Positions 26,145 through 34,908 of a stretch of 64,000 nucleotides of DNA are shown here, one piece after another (the stretch's first letter is position 1; every line of letters starts with the position of its first letter). The DNA is from Acidovorax sp. 1608163 (GTDB lineage: Bacteria > Pseudomonadota > Gammaproteobacteria > Burkholderiales > Burkholderiaceae_C): contig NZ_CP033069.1 of NCBI RefSeq assembly GCF_003669015.1, positions 871,001 through 935,000 of the forward strand. Reading direction: 5' to 3'. The translations under genes and the position numbers were made by a program. The notes under the pieces are model-generated. The model was not told where the DNA came from, did no database searches, and was given only the letters and a program-made list of their open reading frames with translations.

Positions 26145-27520
26145 GCAAGGTTTCCACCCCAGCCACCGCTGGCACACCTGCCACACCCGCGACAGCGGCG
26201 CAGCGCCCCAACATCATCTTTGTGCTGGCCGACGACCTGGGCTGGGCCGACCTGAGCGTGTACGGCCAGACCGACTTCACCACCCCGCACCTGGACGCCC
26301 TGGCTGCCGAGGGGGTGCGCTTTACCCAGGCCTATGCCAACTCGGCCGTGTGCTCGGCCACGCGTTTTGCGCTCATCACGGGCCGCTACCAGTACCGCCT
26401 GCGCGGCGGGCTGGAAGAACCCCTGGTGCGCAAGGCCAACGTGCACGGCCTGCCGCCCGAGCACCCCACGCTGCCCTCGCTGCTGCGCGATGCGGGGTAC
26501 GACACCGCCTTGATCGGCAAGTGGCACTTGGGCAACCTGCCGAACTTCGGCCCGCTCAAGAGTGGCTACAACCGCTTCTTTGGCAACTACGGTGGTGCCA
26601 TCGACTACTTCACGCACAAGCCCGCTGTGGGCGAGGCGGTGCCGCGCGACCTGTACGAGGGCGAGGTGCCGGTGGAGCGTGTGGGCTACTACACCCAGCT
26701 GCTGGCCGACGAGGCATCCCACTGGCTGCGCGCGCGCGATACGGGCAAGCCGTTCTTCTTGTCGCTGCACTTCACTGCGCCGCATTGGCCGTGGGTGGGG
26801 CCCGAGGACGAAGAAGTGTCGCGCAACCTCAAGGACATCTTTCACTACGACGGCGGCAACCTGCAGACCTACGCCAAGATGGTGCGTTCGCTCGACCGCG
26901 CCGTGGGCCAGGTGGTGCAGACCCTCAAGGAGCAAGGCATTGACGACAACACCATCGTCGTCTTCACCAGCGACAACGGGGGCGAGCGCTTTTCCAAGAC
27001 CTGGCCCTTCACCGGCCAGAAGACCGAGCTGCTCGAAGGTGGCATTCGCGTGCCGACGCTGCTGCGCTGGCCTGCGGGCCTGCAGCCCCAGGTGAGTGAG
27101 CAGGTCACCGCCACCATGGACTGGCTGCCCACGCTGCTGGCCGCAGCCGGTGTGCAGCCCGACCCGGCCTACCCCCCTGACGGTGAAAACATCCTGCCCG
27201 TGCTGCAGGGCCAAGCGCCGGAGCATCCGCGCACGCTGTTCTGGCGCTACAAGTCGCAGCGCCAGCGCGCCGTGCGCGAGGGGCGCTTCAAGTACCTCAA
27301 GATCAACGACAACGAGTTCCTGTTTGACGTGGAGGACGACACGCTTGAACGTGCCAACCTGCGCAGCAAGCACCCCGAGGTGTTCGAGCGCCTGCGTGCC
27401 GCCTGGGATGCGTGGAACGCGCAGTTCCTGCCCATCACCGACGAGGTGGTGACGCACGGCCTCTCGCCCGACATCCAGGCCGACCGCTATGCGCCCGACC
27501 TGACGCGGCGCGGCATGTAG
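26141..27520 (+). CDS. Sulfatase lacking an export signal, CSATR active site
   Basis: A 459-residue type I sulfatase. Metal ligands are Asp31-Asp32 (FVLADDLGWADLS) and the FTSDNGGE motif; GKWHLG holds the usual Lys and His. The residue converted to formylglycine is Cys71 in NSAVCSATRFALITGRY. The core thus reads C-x-A-x-R instead of the common C-x-P-x-R. The N-terminus is Thr/Ala/Pro-rich and has no signal peptide, so the enzyme should work in the cytoplasm on an imported sulfate ester. The start overlaps the stop of the binding protein gene. No formylglycine-generating enzyme is seen in the window. Confidence 0.88.
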   Translation: MSKVSTPATAGTPATPATAAQRPNIIFVLADDLGWADLSVYGQTDFTTPHLDALAAEGVRFTQAYANSAVCSATRFALITGRYQYRLRGGLEEPLVRKANVHGLPPEHPTLPSLLRDAGYDTALIGKWHLGNLPNFGPLKSGYNRFFGNYGGAIDYFTHKPAVGEAVPRDLYEGEVPVERVGYYTQLLADEASHWLRARDTGKPFFLSLHFTAPHWPWVGPEDEEVSRNLKDIFHYDGGNLQTYAKMVRSLDRAVGQVVQTLKEQGIDDNTIVVFTSDNGGERFSKTWPFTGQKTELLEGGIRVPTLLRWPAGLQPQVSEQVTATMDWLPTLLAAAGVQPDPAYPPDGENILPVLQGQAPEHPRTLFWRYKSQRQRAVREGRFKYLKINDNEFLFDVEDDTLERANLRSKHPEVFERLRAAWDAWNAQFLPITDEVVTHGLSPDIQADRYAPDLTRRGM

Positions 27521-27617
27521 GGCTTGCGTGGCTTGCAGGGGCGGTGTGCCGCGCCCACCGCTACCTGCCCTTGCCGAGTGCTGACTGTGAATCCCCCTTG
27601 CGAGAGAACAATCCAAA

Positions 27618-28556
27618 ATGAACTTCCAACAATTGCGTTCCGTTCGCGAGGCCGTGCGTTGCGGCTTCAACCTGACCGAGGTGGCCGCCTTGCTCTACAC
27701 CTCCCAACCTGGCGTGAGCCGCCAGATCCGTGAGCTGGAGGAAGAGCTGGGCGTCGAGATTTTTGTGCGCGCAGGCAAGCGGCTGACGGGCCTCACGCCC
27801 CCTGGCCAGGCGGTGCTGCCGATTGTGGAGCGCCTGCTGCAGGATGCCGACAACCTCAAGCGTGCCGGGCAGGACTACAGCTCCAGCCACGAAGGGCGCC
27901 TGTCCATCGCTGCCACGCACTCGCAGGCGCGCTATGCCTTGCCCCATGTGGTGCGCGATTTTCGGGCCATGTTCCCGCAGGTGTCGCTGCACCTGCACCA
28001 GGGCTCGCCCAAGCAGGTGGCTGAGATGCTGCTCAGCGGCGAGGCCGACATTGGCGTGGCCACCGAGGCGCTGTCGCACTACGACGCCCTCGTCACGCTG
28101 CCGTGCTACCGCTGGACGCACAGCATCGTGGTGCCGCCAGGCCACCCGCTGCTGGAGCTGCAAGAGCCCGTCACGCTGCAGCAGTTGCAGGAGTTCCCCA
28201 TCATCACCTACGAGCTGGGCTACACCGGCCGCTCGCACATCGACGAAGCCTTTGCCCGCGAGGGGCTCAAGCCCGATGTGGTGCTCTCGGCCATGGATGC
28301 CGATGTGATCAAAACCTATGTGGAGCTGGGCATGGGCGTGGGCATCGTGGCCTCCATCGCGGTCGATCCCGAGCGCGACCGCCACCTGCGCATGCTCGAT
28401 GCGCGCCACCTGTTCGAGGTCAACGTCACCCGCCTGGGCGTGCGCCGCGGCACCTGGCTGCGGGGCTATGCGTACAGCTTCATCGAAACCTTTGCCCCCA
28501 CGCTGACCCGCGAGGCGGTGGAGCGCGCGGTGCGGGACTTGCCAGCGCAAGAGTGA
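27618..28556 (+). CDS. CysB/Cbl/SsuR-type LysR regulator of sulfur genes
   Basis: A 312-residue LysR regulator that follows E. coli CysB along nearly its whole length. Matching blocks are MNFQQLRSVREAV, LLYTSQPGVSRQIRELEEELG, IAATHSQARYALPHVV, VSLHLHQGSPKQVAEM, DIGVATEAL, VTLPCYRWTHSIVVPP and DADVIKTYVELGMGVGIVAS. Known members (CysB, Cbl, Burkholderia SsuR) activate sulfate or sulfonate genes when sulfur is limiting and sense sulfate, APS or O-acetylserine. Position inside the sulfonate island suggests an SsuR/Cbl role, and it is the natural candidate for binding the TTTGCATATC boxes. Whether it is CysB itself cannot be settled from the window. Confidence 0.88.
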   Translation: MNFQQLRSVREAVRCGFNLTEVAALLYTSQPGVSRQIRELEEELGVEIFVRAGKRLTGLTPPGQAVLPIVERLLQDADNLKRAGQDYSSSHEGRLSIAATHSQARYALPHVVRDFRAMFPQVSLHLHQGSPKQVAEMLLSGEADIGVATEALSHYDALVTLPCYRWTHSIVVPPGHPLLELQEPVTLQQLQEFPIITYELGYTGRSHIDEAFAREGLKPDVVLSAMDADVIKTYVELGMGVGIVASIAVDPERDRHLRMLDARHLFEVNVTRLGVRRGTWLRGYAYSFIETFAPTLTREAVERAVRDLPAQE

Positions 28557-28585
28557 ATGCGGCGCGGTGCCCGTGCCTGGGGCCG

Positions 28586-28616
28586 CCGCATATCCATATC
28601 TGTTTTGATTCCTTCG
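28586..28616 (+). promoter_or_regulatory. CCGCATATCCA box before the 28.7 kb monooxygenase
   Basis: CCGCATATCCA (28586-28596) is identical to 11 bases at 52520-52530 before another sulfonate-binding protein gene. CTTCG follows 16 bases later here (28612-28616). It lies 90-120 bases before the monooxygenase start in a 150-bp gene-free gap. Confidence 0.45.
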
Positions 28617-28706
28617 CCCTGTGGGGCGGCCTTCCTAAGCTGTCTGCACGACCAGCGAAGGGCTCCCGATGCTGGATGTCATTCACCACTGCTCGCAGGC
28701 CGCTCC

Positions 28707-30125
28707 ATGACCCAACCCCATTCGTCTCCCGTATCAACACCCTCATCCCTCCCCCGCCAGCTGGTCTTCGGCTTTGTCTTGCACGGTGTGGGCGCGGGCT
28801 GGGGCGACTGGCGCCACCCCAATGCGGTGGTCGATGCCAGCGTGAACTTCGGCTTCTACAAAGAGCAGGCGCAGCTGGCCGAGAAGGCGCGGTTTGACTT
28901 CCTGTTTGTGGCCGACAGCGTGCACATCACCGAGCGCTCCAGCCCGCATTACCTCAACCGCTTTGAGCCCCTCACCATCCTGTCGGCCCTGGCCGGAGCC
29001 ACCTCGCACATTGGGCTGGTGGCCACGGTGACGGCCAGCTACAGCGAGCCCTTCACGGTGGCGCGCCAGTTTGCGTCGCTCGACCACATCAGCGGCGGGC
29101 GTGCGGGCTGGAACGTGGTCACCTCGTGGCTGGACGGCAGCGCCCGCAACTACAGCCGCAAAGAGCACTACGACCATGGCGTGCGCTACCGCCTGGCGCA
29201 AGAGCACCTGGACGTGGTGCAGGGCCTGTGGGATTCGTGGGAGGACGATGCCCTGGTGCGCGACAAGGCCAAGGGCCAGTTTCTCGACCCCGCCAAGCTG
29301 CACCGGCTGGACCACCAGGGCGAGTTCTTTTCGGTGGAAGGGCCGCTGAACATCAGTCGCTCCCGTCAGGGGCAGCCGGTGATCTTCCAGGCGGGCGCGT
29401 CGGAAGACGGCAAGCGCTTTGCCGCACAGCGCGCCGATGCCATCTTCTTCCATGCCGACACGCTGGAAGAGGCCCAGGCCTACTACCGCGATGTGAAGGC
29501 CCGTGTGGCTGCCGAGGGGCGCGACCCAGCCAAGGTGTTCCTGCTGCCCGGCATCCGTCCCATCGTGGGCCGCACTGCCGAAGAGGCGGAGCGCAAATAC
29601 GAAGCATTGGCCGCCCTGGTGCCCATCGAGAACGCCATTGCGGCCCTGGCCCGGCCGTTCAACGACCACGATTTTTCCAAATACCCGCTGGATGCTCCCT
29701 TCCCAGACCTGGGCGACTTGGGCCGCAACAGCCAGCAAAGCGCCAGCGACAAGATCAAGCAGCACGCCAAGGCCCATGGCCTCACGCTGCGCGAGGTGGC
29801 CCTGTGGCACGCCCGCCCCAAGCGCACGTTTGTGGGCACGGCCGAGCAGGTGGCCGACGAGATCCAGCGCTGGTTTGAGCAGGGCGGCGCAGACGGCTTC
29901 AACTTCTTTGAAGCCCTGCCCAACACCTCACTCAAGGACTTTGCCGAACTGGTGGTGCCCGTGCTGCAAGCGCGTGGCATCTACCGCAAGGAGTACACGG
30001 CCCCCACCTTCCGGGGCAACCTGGGTTTGCCTGTGCCTGCCAACCGCTACACCGTTGCGCGTGCAAAGCCGGGTACGGTAGGTGGCAAGGTGGCAGAGCC
30101 TTTGCCCGAGGCGGTGGCTGCATAG
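28707..30125 (+). CDS. FMNH2-dependent monooxygenase, NtaA/SnaA/DszA family
   Basis: A 472-residue luciferase-like monooxygenase, related to but clearly different from the one at 18345. Seen: [104 protein letters not shown] and the C-terminal [29 protein letters not shown] block. The open frame extends upstream of ATG 28707, but the family start fits there. It needs reduced FMN from elsewhere. The substrate is inferred to be an organosulfur compound from the surrounding genes. Confidence 0.85.
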   Translation: MTQPHSSPVSTPSSLPRQLVFGFVLHGVGAGWGDWRHPNAVVDASVNFGFYKEQAQLAEKARFDFLFVADSVHITERSSPHYLNRFEPLTILSALAGATSHIGLVATVTASYSEPFTVARQFASLDHISGGRAGWNVVTSWLDGSARNYSRKEHYDHGVRYRLAQEHLDVVQGLWDSWEDDALVRDKAKGQFLDPAKLHRLDHQGEFFSVEGPLNISRSRQGQPVIFQAGASEDGKRFAAQRADAIFFHADTLEEAQAYYRDVKARVAAEGRDPAKVFLLPGIRPIVGRTAEEAERKYEALAALVPIENAIAALARPFNDHDFSKYPLDAPFPDLGDLGRNSQQSASDKIKQHAKAHGLTLREVALWHARPKRTFVGTAEQVADEIQRWFEQGGADGFNFFEALPNTSLKDFAELVVPVLQARGIYRKEYTAPTFRGNLGLPVPANRYTVARAKPGTVGGKVAEPLPEAVAA

Positions 30126-30159
30126 TTCGCGTGGGGGCACCATCCCCATGCCCCGCTGA

Positions 30160-30201
30160 AAGACAAAAGGCCCGGAGTGAAAGCTCCGGGCCTTTTGTCT
30201 T
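30160..30201. terminator. Bidirectional rho-independent terminator
   Basis: AAGACAAAAGGCCCGGAG (30160-30177) pairs perfectly with its complement at 30184-30201 around a 6-base loop. The GC-rich inner stem is bordered by A-run and T-run arms on the two sides, so it serves both the monooxygenase gene (+) and the converging rhodanese gene (-). Confidence 0.9.
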
Positions 30202-30247
30202 GCCGGCACCCTGGCGGTGCAGGGCATCCGGCCATCCTGGCGATCGC

Positions 30248-31885
30248 TCAGATCACCCTAAAACCGTGCGTGCCGTCGCGCCCCAGTTGTTCCACCAGCC
30301 CAAACTCCCAGTCCAGATACGCCTGCATCGCCTCGCGTGGACTGTCTGTGCCTTCGTAGGGACGGCGGTAGCGGTCAATGCGCGGTGAGGCCAAGCGGGT
30401 TTCGCCTTGTTCCAGCGGCAGGCCCTGGGCAATCCAGGCCAGGGTGCCGCCTTCGAGCACCTGCACCGTGGCGCCCGTGATGCGGGCCACATCCACCGAA
30501 GCATAGCGGGCCAGCAGGCTGCTGCCGCAGGTCAGCACATAGTGCGGGGCTTTGGGGATGGTTTGCAGCGCCTGCGCCAGTTGCGAGCGCAGCACAAACC
30601 ACGCGCCAGGGATGTGGCGTAGCGTGTAGTTGGCGCTGGTGGTCATGTCCAGCACCACCGTCTGGCCGGGGGCCTCGCGCTGCAGGCGCTCTGCCAGGTC
30701 GGCGGGGGATATCCATTGCGCGGGCTCCAGCAGCTCGGGCACGGGCTGGGGTGCCGGGCGGGTGTCGTGAAAGTCCGTAGTCTGCAGGTCGTCCAGCACC
30801 CACACATCCCAGCCCATCTGCGCCAGCCACGATGCGCTCATGTTGGCGCGCACGCCATCGTCGTCCACCAGCACCAGGCGGGCGCCGCGCACGGGGGCGG
30901 TGTGGTCGGTCTCTTGCACCAGCTGGCCGCCGGGCGCGTTGCGAAAGCCTGGCACATGGCCCCGGTTGAATTCTTCGGGCGTGCGCACATCCAGCAAGTA
31001 GGTGGTGCGCTCGGCTTGCAGGGCAAAGGCGTGCAGGTGCTCGGTGCGGGCGCGTTTCACTGCGGCGCGGTCGGCCACCTGGCGGGCTGCTTGTGCTGCA
31101 GTGGCGCGCTGTTCGGGCGTGTCGTGCGCAGGCTGGGTGTCAAAGCGGCGGCTGGCACCGCGTTCCAGCTCCTGGCCCGCCAGCAGCCAGCCAATGGTGC
31201 CGTTGCGCAGCGCCGCAATGGGGTTGGGCAAGCCAGCGTTGATGAGCGACTGCGTGCCGATGATGCTGCGCGTGCGGCCCGCGCAGTTGACGATGATCTG
31301 CGTCTCAGGCCGGGGTGCCAGCGCCTTCGCTCGCAGCACCAGCTCGGCCCCCGGCACGCTCACGCCGGTGGGGATGTTCATGGTCTGGTATTCGTCAAAC
31401 CGGCGCGCGTCTAGCACCACCACGTCGGCCTTCTGGTCGATGAGGGCCTTCACTTCTTGCGCAGGCAGCGAGGGCGTGTGGCGCTCGGCCTCCACCAGTT
31501 CGCCAAACGATTTGCTGGGTACGTTCACGTCGATGAAGATCTCGCCACCCGCGTCGCGCCAGCCTTGCAGGCCCCCGGTCAGCAAGGCTACATCGGTATA
31601 GCCCAGGCGTTGCAGGGTGCGCGCTGCAGGCTCGGCCAGTCCCTCACCATCGTCATACACCACGATGGCCGTGCTGCGCCGGGGGATGCGGGTGTAGACC
31701 TCGATCTCCAGCTTGCCTGCCGGGAAGTTGGCGGCAAACAGCGGGTGGGCCTGGGCAAAGGGGTGTTCTTCGCGCACGTCGATCAGGGCAATCTCCTGCT
31801 GCGCCAGCAGGGCGTTGCGCACATCGGCGGTTGTCTTCAGGGGCACATGGGGCGCTTCTTGCGATATGGGCTGGGCTTGGGTCAT
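30248..31885 (-). CDS. Four-domain rhodanese-like sulfurtransferase
   Basis: A 545-residue protein with four tandem rhodanese domains, at about 15-115, 135-245, 275-375 and 390-490. The second has an active-site Cys (NCAGRTRS, Cys201) and the fourth has TCGSSLLAR (Cys453). The first (VVYDDGEG) and third (VLVDDDGVRA) have Asp at that position and should be inactive. Known multi-domain members move sulfane sulfur between thiols, persulfides and sulfite. It lies 41 bases downstream of a thiol dioxygenase gene on the same strand, so the pair probably handles thiol-derived sulfur. No signal peptide is present. Confidence 0.87.
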   Translation of the reverse strand: MTQAQPISQEAPHVPLKTTADVRNALLAQQEIALIDVREEHPFAQAHPLFAANFPAGKLEIEVYTRIPRRSTAIVVYDDGEGLAEPAARTLQRLGYTDVALLTGGLQGWRDAGGEIFIDVNVPSKSFGELVEAERHTPSLPAQEVKALIDQKADVVVLDARRFDEYQTMNIPTGVSVPGAELVLRAKALAPRPETQIIVNCAGRTRSIIGTQSLINAGLPNPIAALRNGTIGWLLAGQELERGASRRFDTQPAHDTPEQRATAAQAARQVADRAAVKRARTEHLHAFALQAERTTYLLDVRTPEEFNRGHVPGFRNAPGGQLVQETDHTAPVRGARLVLVDDDGVRANMSASWLAQMGWDVWVLDDLQTTDFHDTRPAPQPVPELLEPAQWISPADLAERLQREAPGQTVVLDMTTSANYTLRHIPGAWFVLRSQLAQALQTIPKAPHYVLTCGSSLLARYASVDVARITGATVQVLEGGTLAWIAQGLPLEQGETRLASPRIDRYRRPYEGTDSPREAMQAYLDWEFGLVEQLGRDGTHGFRVI

Positions 31886-31926
31886 GGGGGTTAGGCAAAG
31901 AAATCAGAGGGGACGATTGGGGCGAT

Positions 31927-32571
31927 TCAAGGGGCCGGCTGGGGCGTTGCCGTGGCTGCGCGCAGCGCGGCATTGCGCTCGGCTGACAGGTCCCACAGGT
32001 TGGGCAACTCGGTATTGCTGTAGCCCGAGACAAAGGGCTTGCGCGTGCCGTCTTCGAGGTACACCGACCGCTCCACCGCGCCAATGTTGGCGCCATACAC
32101 ATGGATGCTGATGGAGGTCTGGTTGGCCAGGGCGTTGCTCACGCGGTGCACATCGCCAATGCGGGGTGACACCGCCTCCACCTGGCCCGGCAGCAGCCGT
32201 GTGGGCGCGCCTTCGGGGCCCCAGCGGCCTTCCGGGGTTTTGGCGTAGTGCTGGGCCACCTCTGCGCCGCGCAGCATGCCAATCAGGCCCCACACCGTGT
32301 GGTCGTGGATGGGGGTGGACTGGCCCGGCCCCCACACAAAGCTCACGACCGAAAAGCGCCCCAGCGCATCGGCGTGCAACAGGTACTGCTGGTAGCGGTC
32401 GGGGTGCGGCTTGGCATAGGCGGCGGGCAGCCAGTCGTCGTGCGCCACCAGGCGGCCCAGCAGGGCGCCGCCGCGTTCCAGCACATCGGGCTCGGTGGGG
32501 TTGCGCTGCAGCAGCGCCGCCAGCTCCTGCACAAATTCGCGCAGGCGGGCGAGGGTGGGGGTTGTGCTCAT
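31927..32571 (-). CDS. Cysteine/3-mercaptopropionate dioxygenase-type cupin
   Basis: A 214-residue protein of the cysteine dioxygenase family. The iron ligands are His89, His91 (STPIHDHTVWGLIGML) and probably His142 (IGDVHRVSN). RYQQYLLHADALGRFSVVSFVWGPGQ is the conserved block before them. The family adds O2 to a thiol to give a sulfinate. Bacterial members of this length include 3-mercaptopropionate dioxygenases as well as cysteine dioxygenases, and the sequence does not decide between them. The start at 32571 excludes a non-homologous upstream extension. It is co-directional with the four-domain rhodanese gene. Confidence 0.85.
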   Translation of the reverse strand: MSTTPTLARLREFVQELAALLQRNPTEPDVLERGGALLGRLVAHDDWLPAAYAKPHPDRYQQYLLHADALGRFSVVSFVWGPGQSTPIHDHTVWGLIGMLRGAEVAQHYAKTPEGRWGPEGAPTRLLPGQVEAVSPRIGDVHRVSNALANQTSISIHVYGANIGAVERSVYLEDGTRKPFVSGYSNTELPNLWDLSAERNAALRAATATPQPAP

Positions 32572-32611
32572 GTTCGCATTGCACCGCATTTGCGGCTTTT
32601 GTGCTGCTGAA

Positions 32612-32630
32612 ACTTTTGCATATCGATGCG
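32612..32630. promoter_or_regulatory. TTTTGCATATCGATGC box between dioxygenase and binding-protein genes
   Basis: TTTTGCATATCGATGC (32614-32629) lies in the 186-bp divergent gap. Fourteen bases of it (TTGCATATCGATGC) are identical, on the opposite strand, to 49222-49209 in another divergent sulfonate promoter. It contains the dyad GCAT-N4-ATGC, a LysR-like T-N11-A scale element. Confidence 0.5.
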
Positions 32631-32757
32631 TGATTTTGTTCGTTCTCCCGAACGCGGGTTGGCCTTGCAATAGCGCCACGGTCGATAGGCACGGGTTCAT
32701 CCCTGCTTTGGCGTTTCACAGGCTTCAACAGTTTCACCGTATTCACAGGAGGTTCGC

Positions 32758-33783
32758 ATGGGCAAGGATCAAGGGGCAGCAGCATCGGGTGGTTGGTCGC
32801 GGCGGCGCGTGCTGCGCACGGCAGCAGGCGCCGGAGTGGCCGGTGCGGCGGCCGTGGTGGGCAGCAGTGTGCTGGCCCAAAGCAGCAAGCTGCGCCCCCT
32901 CACGCTGGCCTGGAACGCCAACGCCGTGTGCCTGTCTGCCGTTCCCGTGGCCATTGAGCGCGGCTTTTTTGAAAAGCAGGGCCTCAAGGTCGAGCTGGTG
33001 AACTTTGCGGGCTCTACCGACCAGTTGCTCGAAACCATTGCCACCGGCAAGGCCGATGCGGCCGTGGGCATGGTGCACCGCTGGATCAAGCCGCTGGAGT
33101 CGGGCCTGGACGTGAAGCTGGTGGGCAGCAGCCACGGCGGCTGCTCGCGCCTGGTGGGCTATGGCCCGGCGGGCATCACCAGCATCGCCAAGCTCAAGGG
33201 CAAGACGATTGCGGTGTCCGACCTCAACAGCCCCGGCAAGAACTTCTTTGCGGTGCTGCTGACCAAGGCCGGGCTCGACCCGGAAAAAGACGTGAGCTGG
33301 CGCCAGTTCCCCGGCGACATGCTGGGCCTGGCGGTAGAAAAGGGCGAGGCCCACGCCATTGCCGATGGTGACCCCAACCTGTTCCTGATCGAGCGGCGCA
33401 CCAAGGGCCTGGTGGAGCTGGCCACCAACCTCTCGGGCGAATACGCGGCCAAAACTTGCTGTGTGGTGGGCGTGGGCGGCAAGCTCATCCGCTCCGACAA
33501 ACCCCTGGTGGCCTCATTGGTGCGTGCCATCAACCAGGGCTCGGAGTTTGTAGCCGACTACCCCAACGAAACAGCCCGCATCTACAGCCCCTACTCCAAG
33601 GTGCCGGTGGAAGACCTGCGCGCCGTGCTGGGCACCCTCACGCACCGCAACCACCCCAGCGGTGTGGCGCTGCAAAAAGAGGTGGAGTTTTACGCCCGCG
33701 ACTTCAAGCTGGTGGGCGTTCTCAAGCCCAACACCGATGCCGCGCGCTTTGCGCAGCATGTGACGGTGGACGTGCTGGCCTGA
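32758..33783 (+). CDS. Sulfonate-type ABC substrate-binding protein 3
   Basis: A 341-residue SsuA/NMT1-like binding protein with a Tat signal (SRRRVLRTAAGAGVAGAAAVVGSSVLAQ). Diagnostic blocks are IERGFFEKQGLKVELVNFAGSTDQLLETIATGKADAAVGM, IAKLKGKTIAVSDLNSPGKNFFAVLL and the ending FKLVGVLKPNTDAARFAQHV. AGGAGG lies 6 bases before the ATG. It heads an operon with a permease, an ATPase and a cytochrome c gene and is divergent from the thiol dioxygenase gene. The ligand is unknown; a sulfonate or thiol-derived sulfinate is inferred. Confidence 0.86.
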   Translation: MGKDQGAAASGGWSRRRVLRTAAGAGVAGAAAVVGSSVLAQSSKLRPLTLAWNANAVCLSAVPVAIERGFFEKQGLKVELVNFAGSTDQLLETIATGKADAAVGMVHRWIKPLESGLDVKLVGSSHGGCSRLVGYGPAGITSIAKLKGKTIAVSDLNSPGKNFFAVLLTKAGLDPEKDVSWRQFPGDMLGLAVEKGEAHAIADGDPNLFLIERRTKGLVELATNLSGEYAAKTCCVVGVGGKLIRSDKPLVASLVRAINQGSEFVADYPNETARIYSPYSKVPVEDLRAVLGTLTHRNHPSGVALQKEVEFYARDFKLVGVLKPNTDAARFAQHVTVDVLA

Positions 33784-33804
33784 CCGCGCCCCAGGAGTTG
33801 CACC

Positions 33805-34908
33805 ATGGCACACAGCACCACGCTCATCCCCACGGGCTTGCCAGTAGCGGTTCCTTCCGCCTCGGGCTCCTCTGCACCATTGGCACGCCCGTCCCTTCCC
33901 GCCTCTGCGCATGCTGCGCCCAAGACCGCACCCATTGCGAAGGTCCCCGAGGTCCGCCTGTGGTGGACGGGCCTGTTCGCCGCACTGGCCTGGACGGTGC
34001 TGGGCACCATCACCTGGTTCTGGCCCAACCTGCCCGTAGGTTTTAGCGACTGGGCCTACACGCAGGAGTTCGCCGTGGCGGCCTGGGGCGTTGCGGCCGT
34101 GCTGTGGCTGGCAGTGGCCTGGCCCGCGCTGCTGGGGCGCCAGGCTGCACGCTTGCGCAGCGCAGGCCCCTGGCTCGGTGCCATTGCCGTCGGCCTGGCG
34201 GTGTGGGAGGTCTACACCGCCAAGCTGGGCACGCTGCCCCCGCCGTTCTTTGCCCCGCCGCAAAGCCTGGCCGAGGTGTACGTGACCGACTGGGCGCGGC
34301 TGCTCGACAGCGCCTGGAACTCGCTCAAGCTGCTGGCCCTGGGCATTGCGATTGGCGCCAGCGTGGGCTTTGTGGTGGGCGTGCTCATGGGCTGGTCGCG
34401 CCGTGCCAATTACTGGATTCACCCCGTGCTGCGGGTGCTGGGCCCGGTGCCCACCACGGCGCTGCTGCCCATCTCGTTTTACTTTTTCCCCTCCAGCTGG
34501 TCCACCGCCATCTTTTTGATTGCGCTGGGCACGGCCTTCCCGGTGGCCATCCTCACTTGGTCGGGCGTGGCCAGCGTGCACAAGAACTACTACGACGTGG
34601 CGCGCACCATGGGCGCATCGCCGTGGTTTCTGGTGCTGCGCGTGGCCATCCCGGCCTCGCTGCCGCAGGTGTTTGTGGGCCTGTTTATGGGGCTGGGTGC
34701 GGCGTTTTCCACCCTGGTGGTGGCCGAGATGCTGGGCGTTAAATCGGGCCTGGGCTGGTACCTCACCTGGGCGCAGGGCTGGGCCAGCTACCCCAACATG
34801 TATGGCGCACTCATCATCATGGCGCTGCTGTTTTCGGGCGTGATCTCGCTGCTGTTTGTGCTGCGTGACCGGGTGCTGTCTTGGCAAAAGGGGATTGTGA
34901 AATGGTGA
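33805..34908 (+). CDS. ABC transporter permease with extra N-terminal membrane segments
   Basis: A 367-residue BPD_transp_1 permease. The C-terminal 240 residues are the standard core, with TMGASPWFLVLRVAIPASLPQVFVGLF as the loop that contacts the ATPase. The N-terminal 130 residues add a low-complexity Ser/Pro/Ala leader and about two or three extra membrane segments (LFAALAWTVLGTITWFWP, FAVAAWGVAAVLWLAVAWP), making it about 100 residues longer than SsuC. It follows the binding-protein gene after 21 bases and overlaps the ATPase gene. Confidence 0.87.
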   Translation: MAHSTTLIPTGLPVAVPSASGSSAPLARPSLPASAHAAPKTAPIAKVPEVRLWWTGLFAALAWTVLGTITWFWPNLPVGFSDWAYTQEFAVAAWGVAAVLWLAVAWPALLGRQAARLRSAGPWLGAIAVGLAVWEVYTAKLGTLPPPFFAPPQSLAEVYVTDWARLLDSAWNSLKLLALGIAIGASVGFVVGVLMGWSRRANYWIHPVLRVLGPVPTTALLPISFYFFPSSWSTAIFLIALGTAFPVAILTWSGVASVHKNYYDVARTMGASPWFLVLRVAIPASLPQVFVGLFMGLGAAFSTLVVAEMLGVKSGLGWYLTWAQGWASYPNMYGALIIMALLFSGVISLLFVLRDRVLSWQKGIVKW

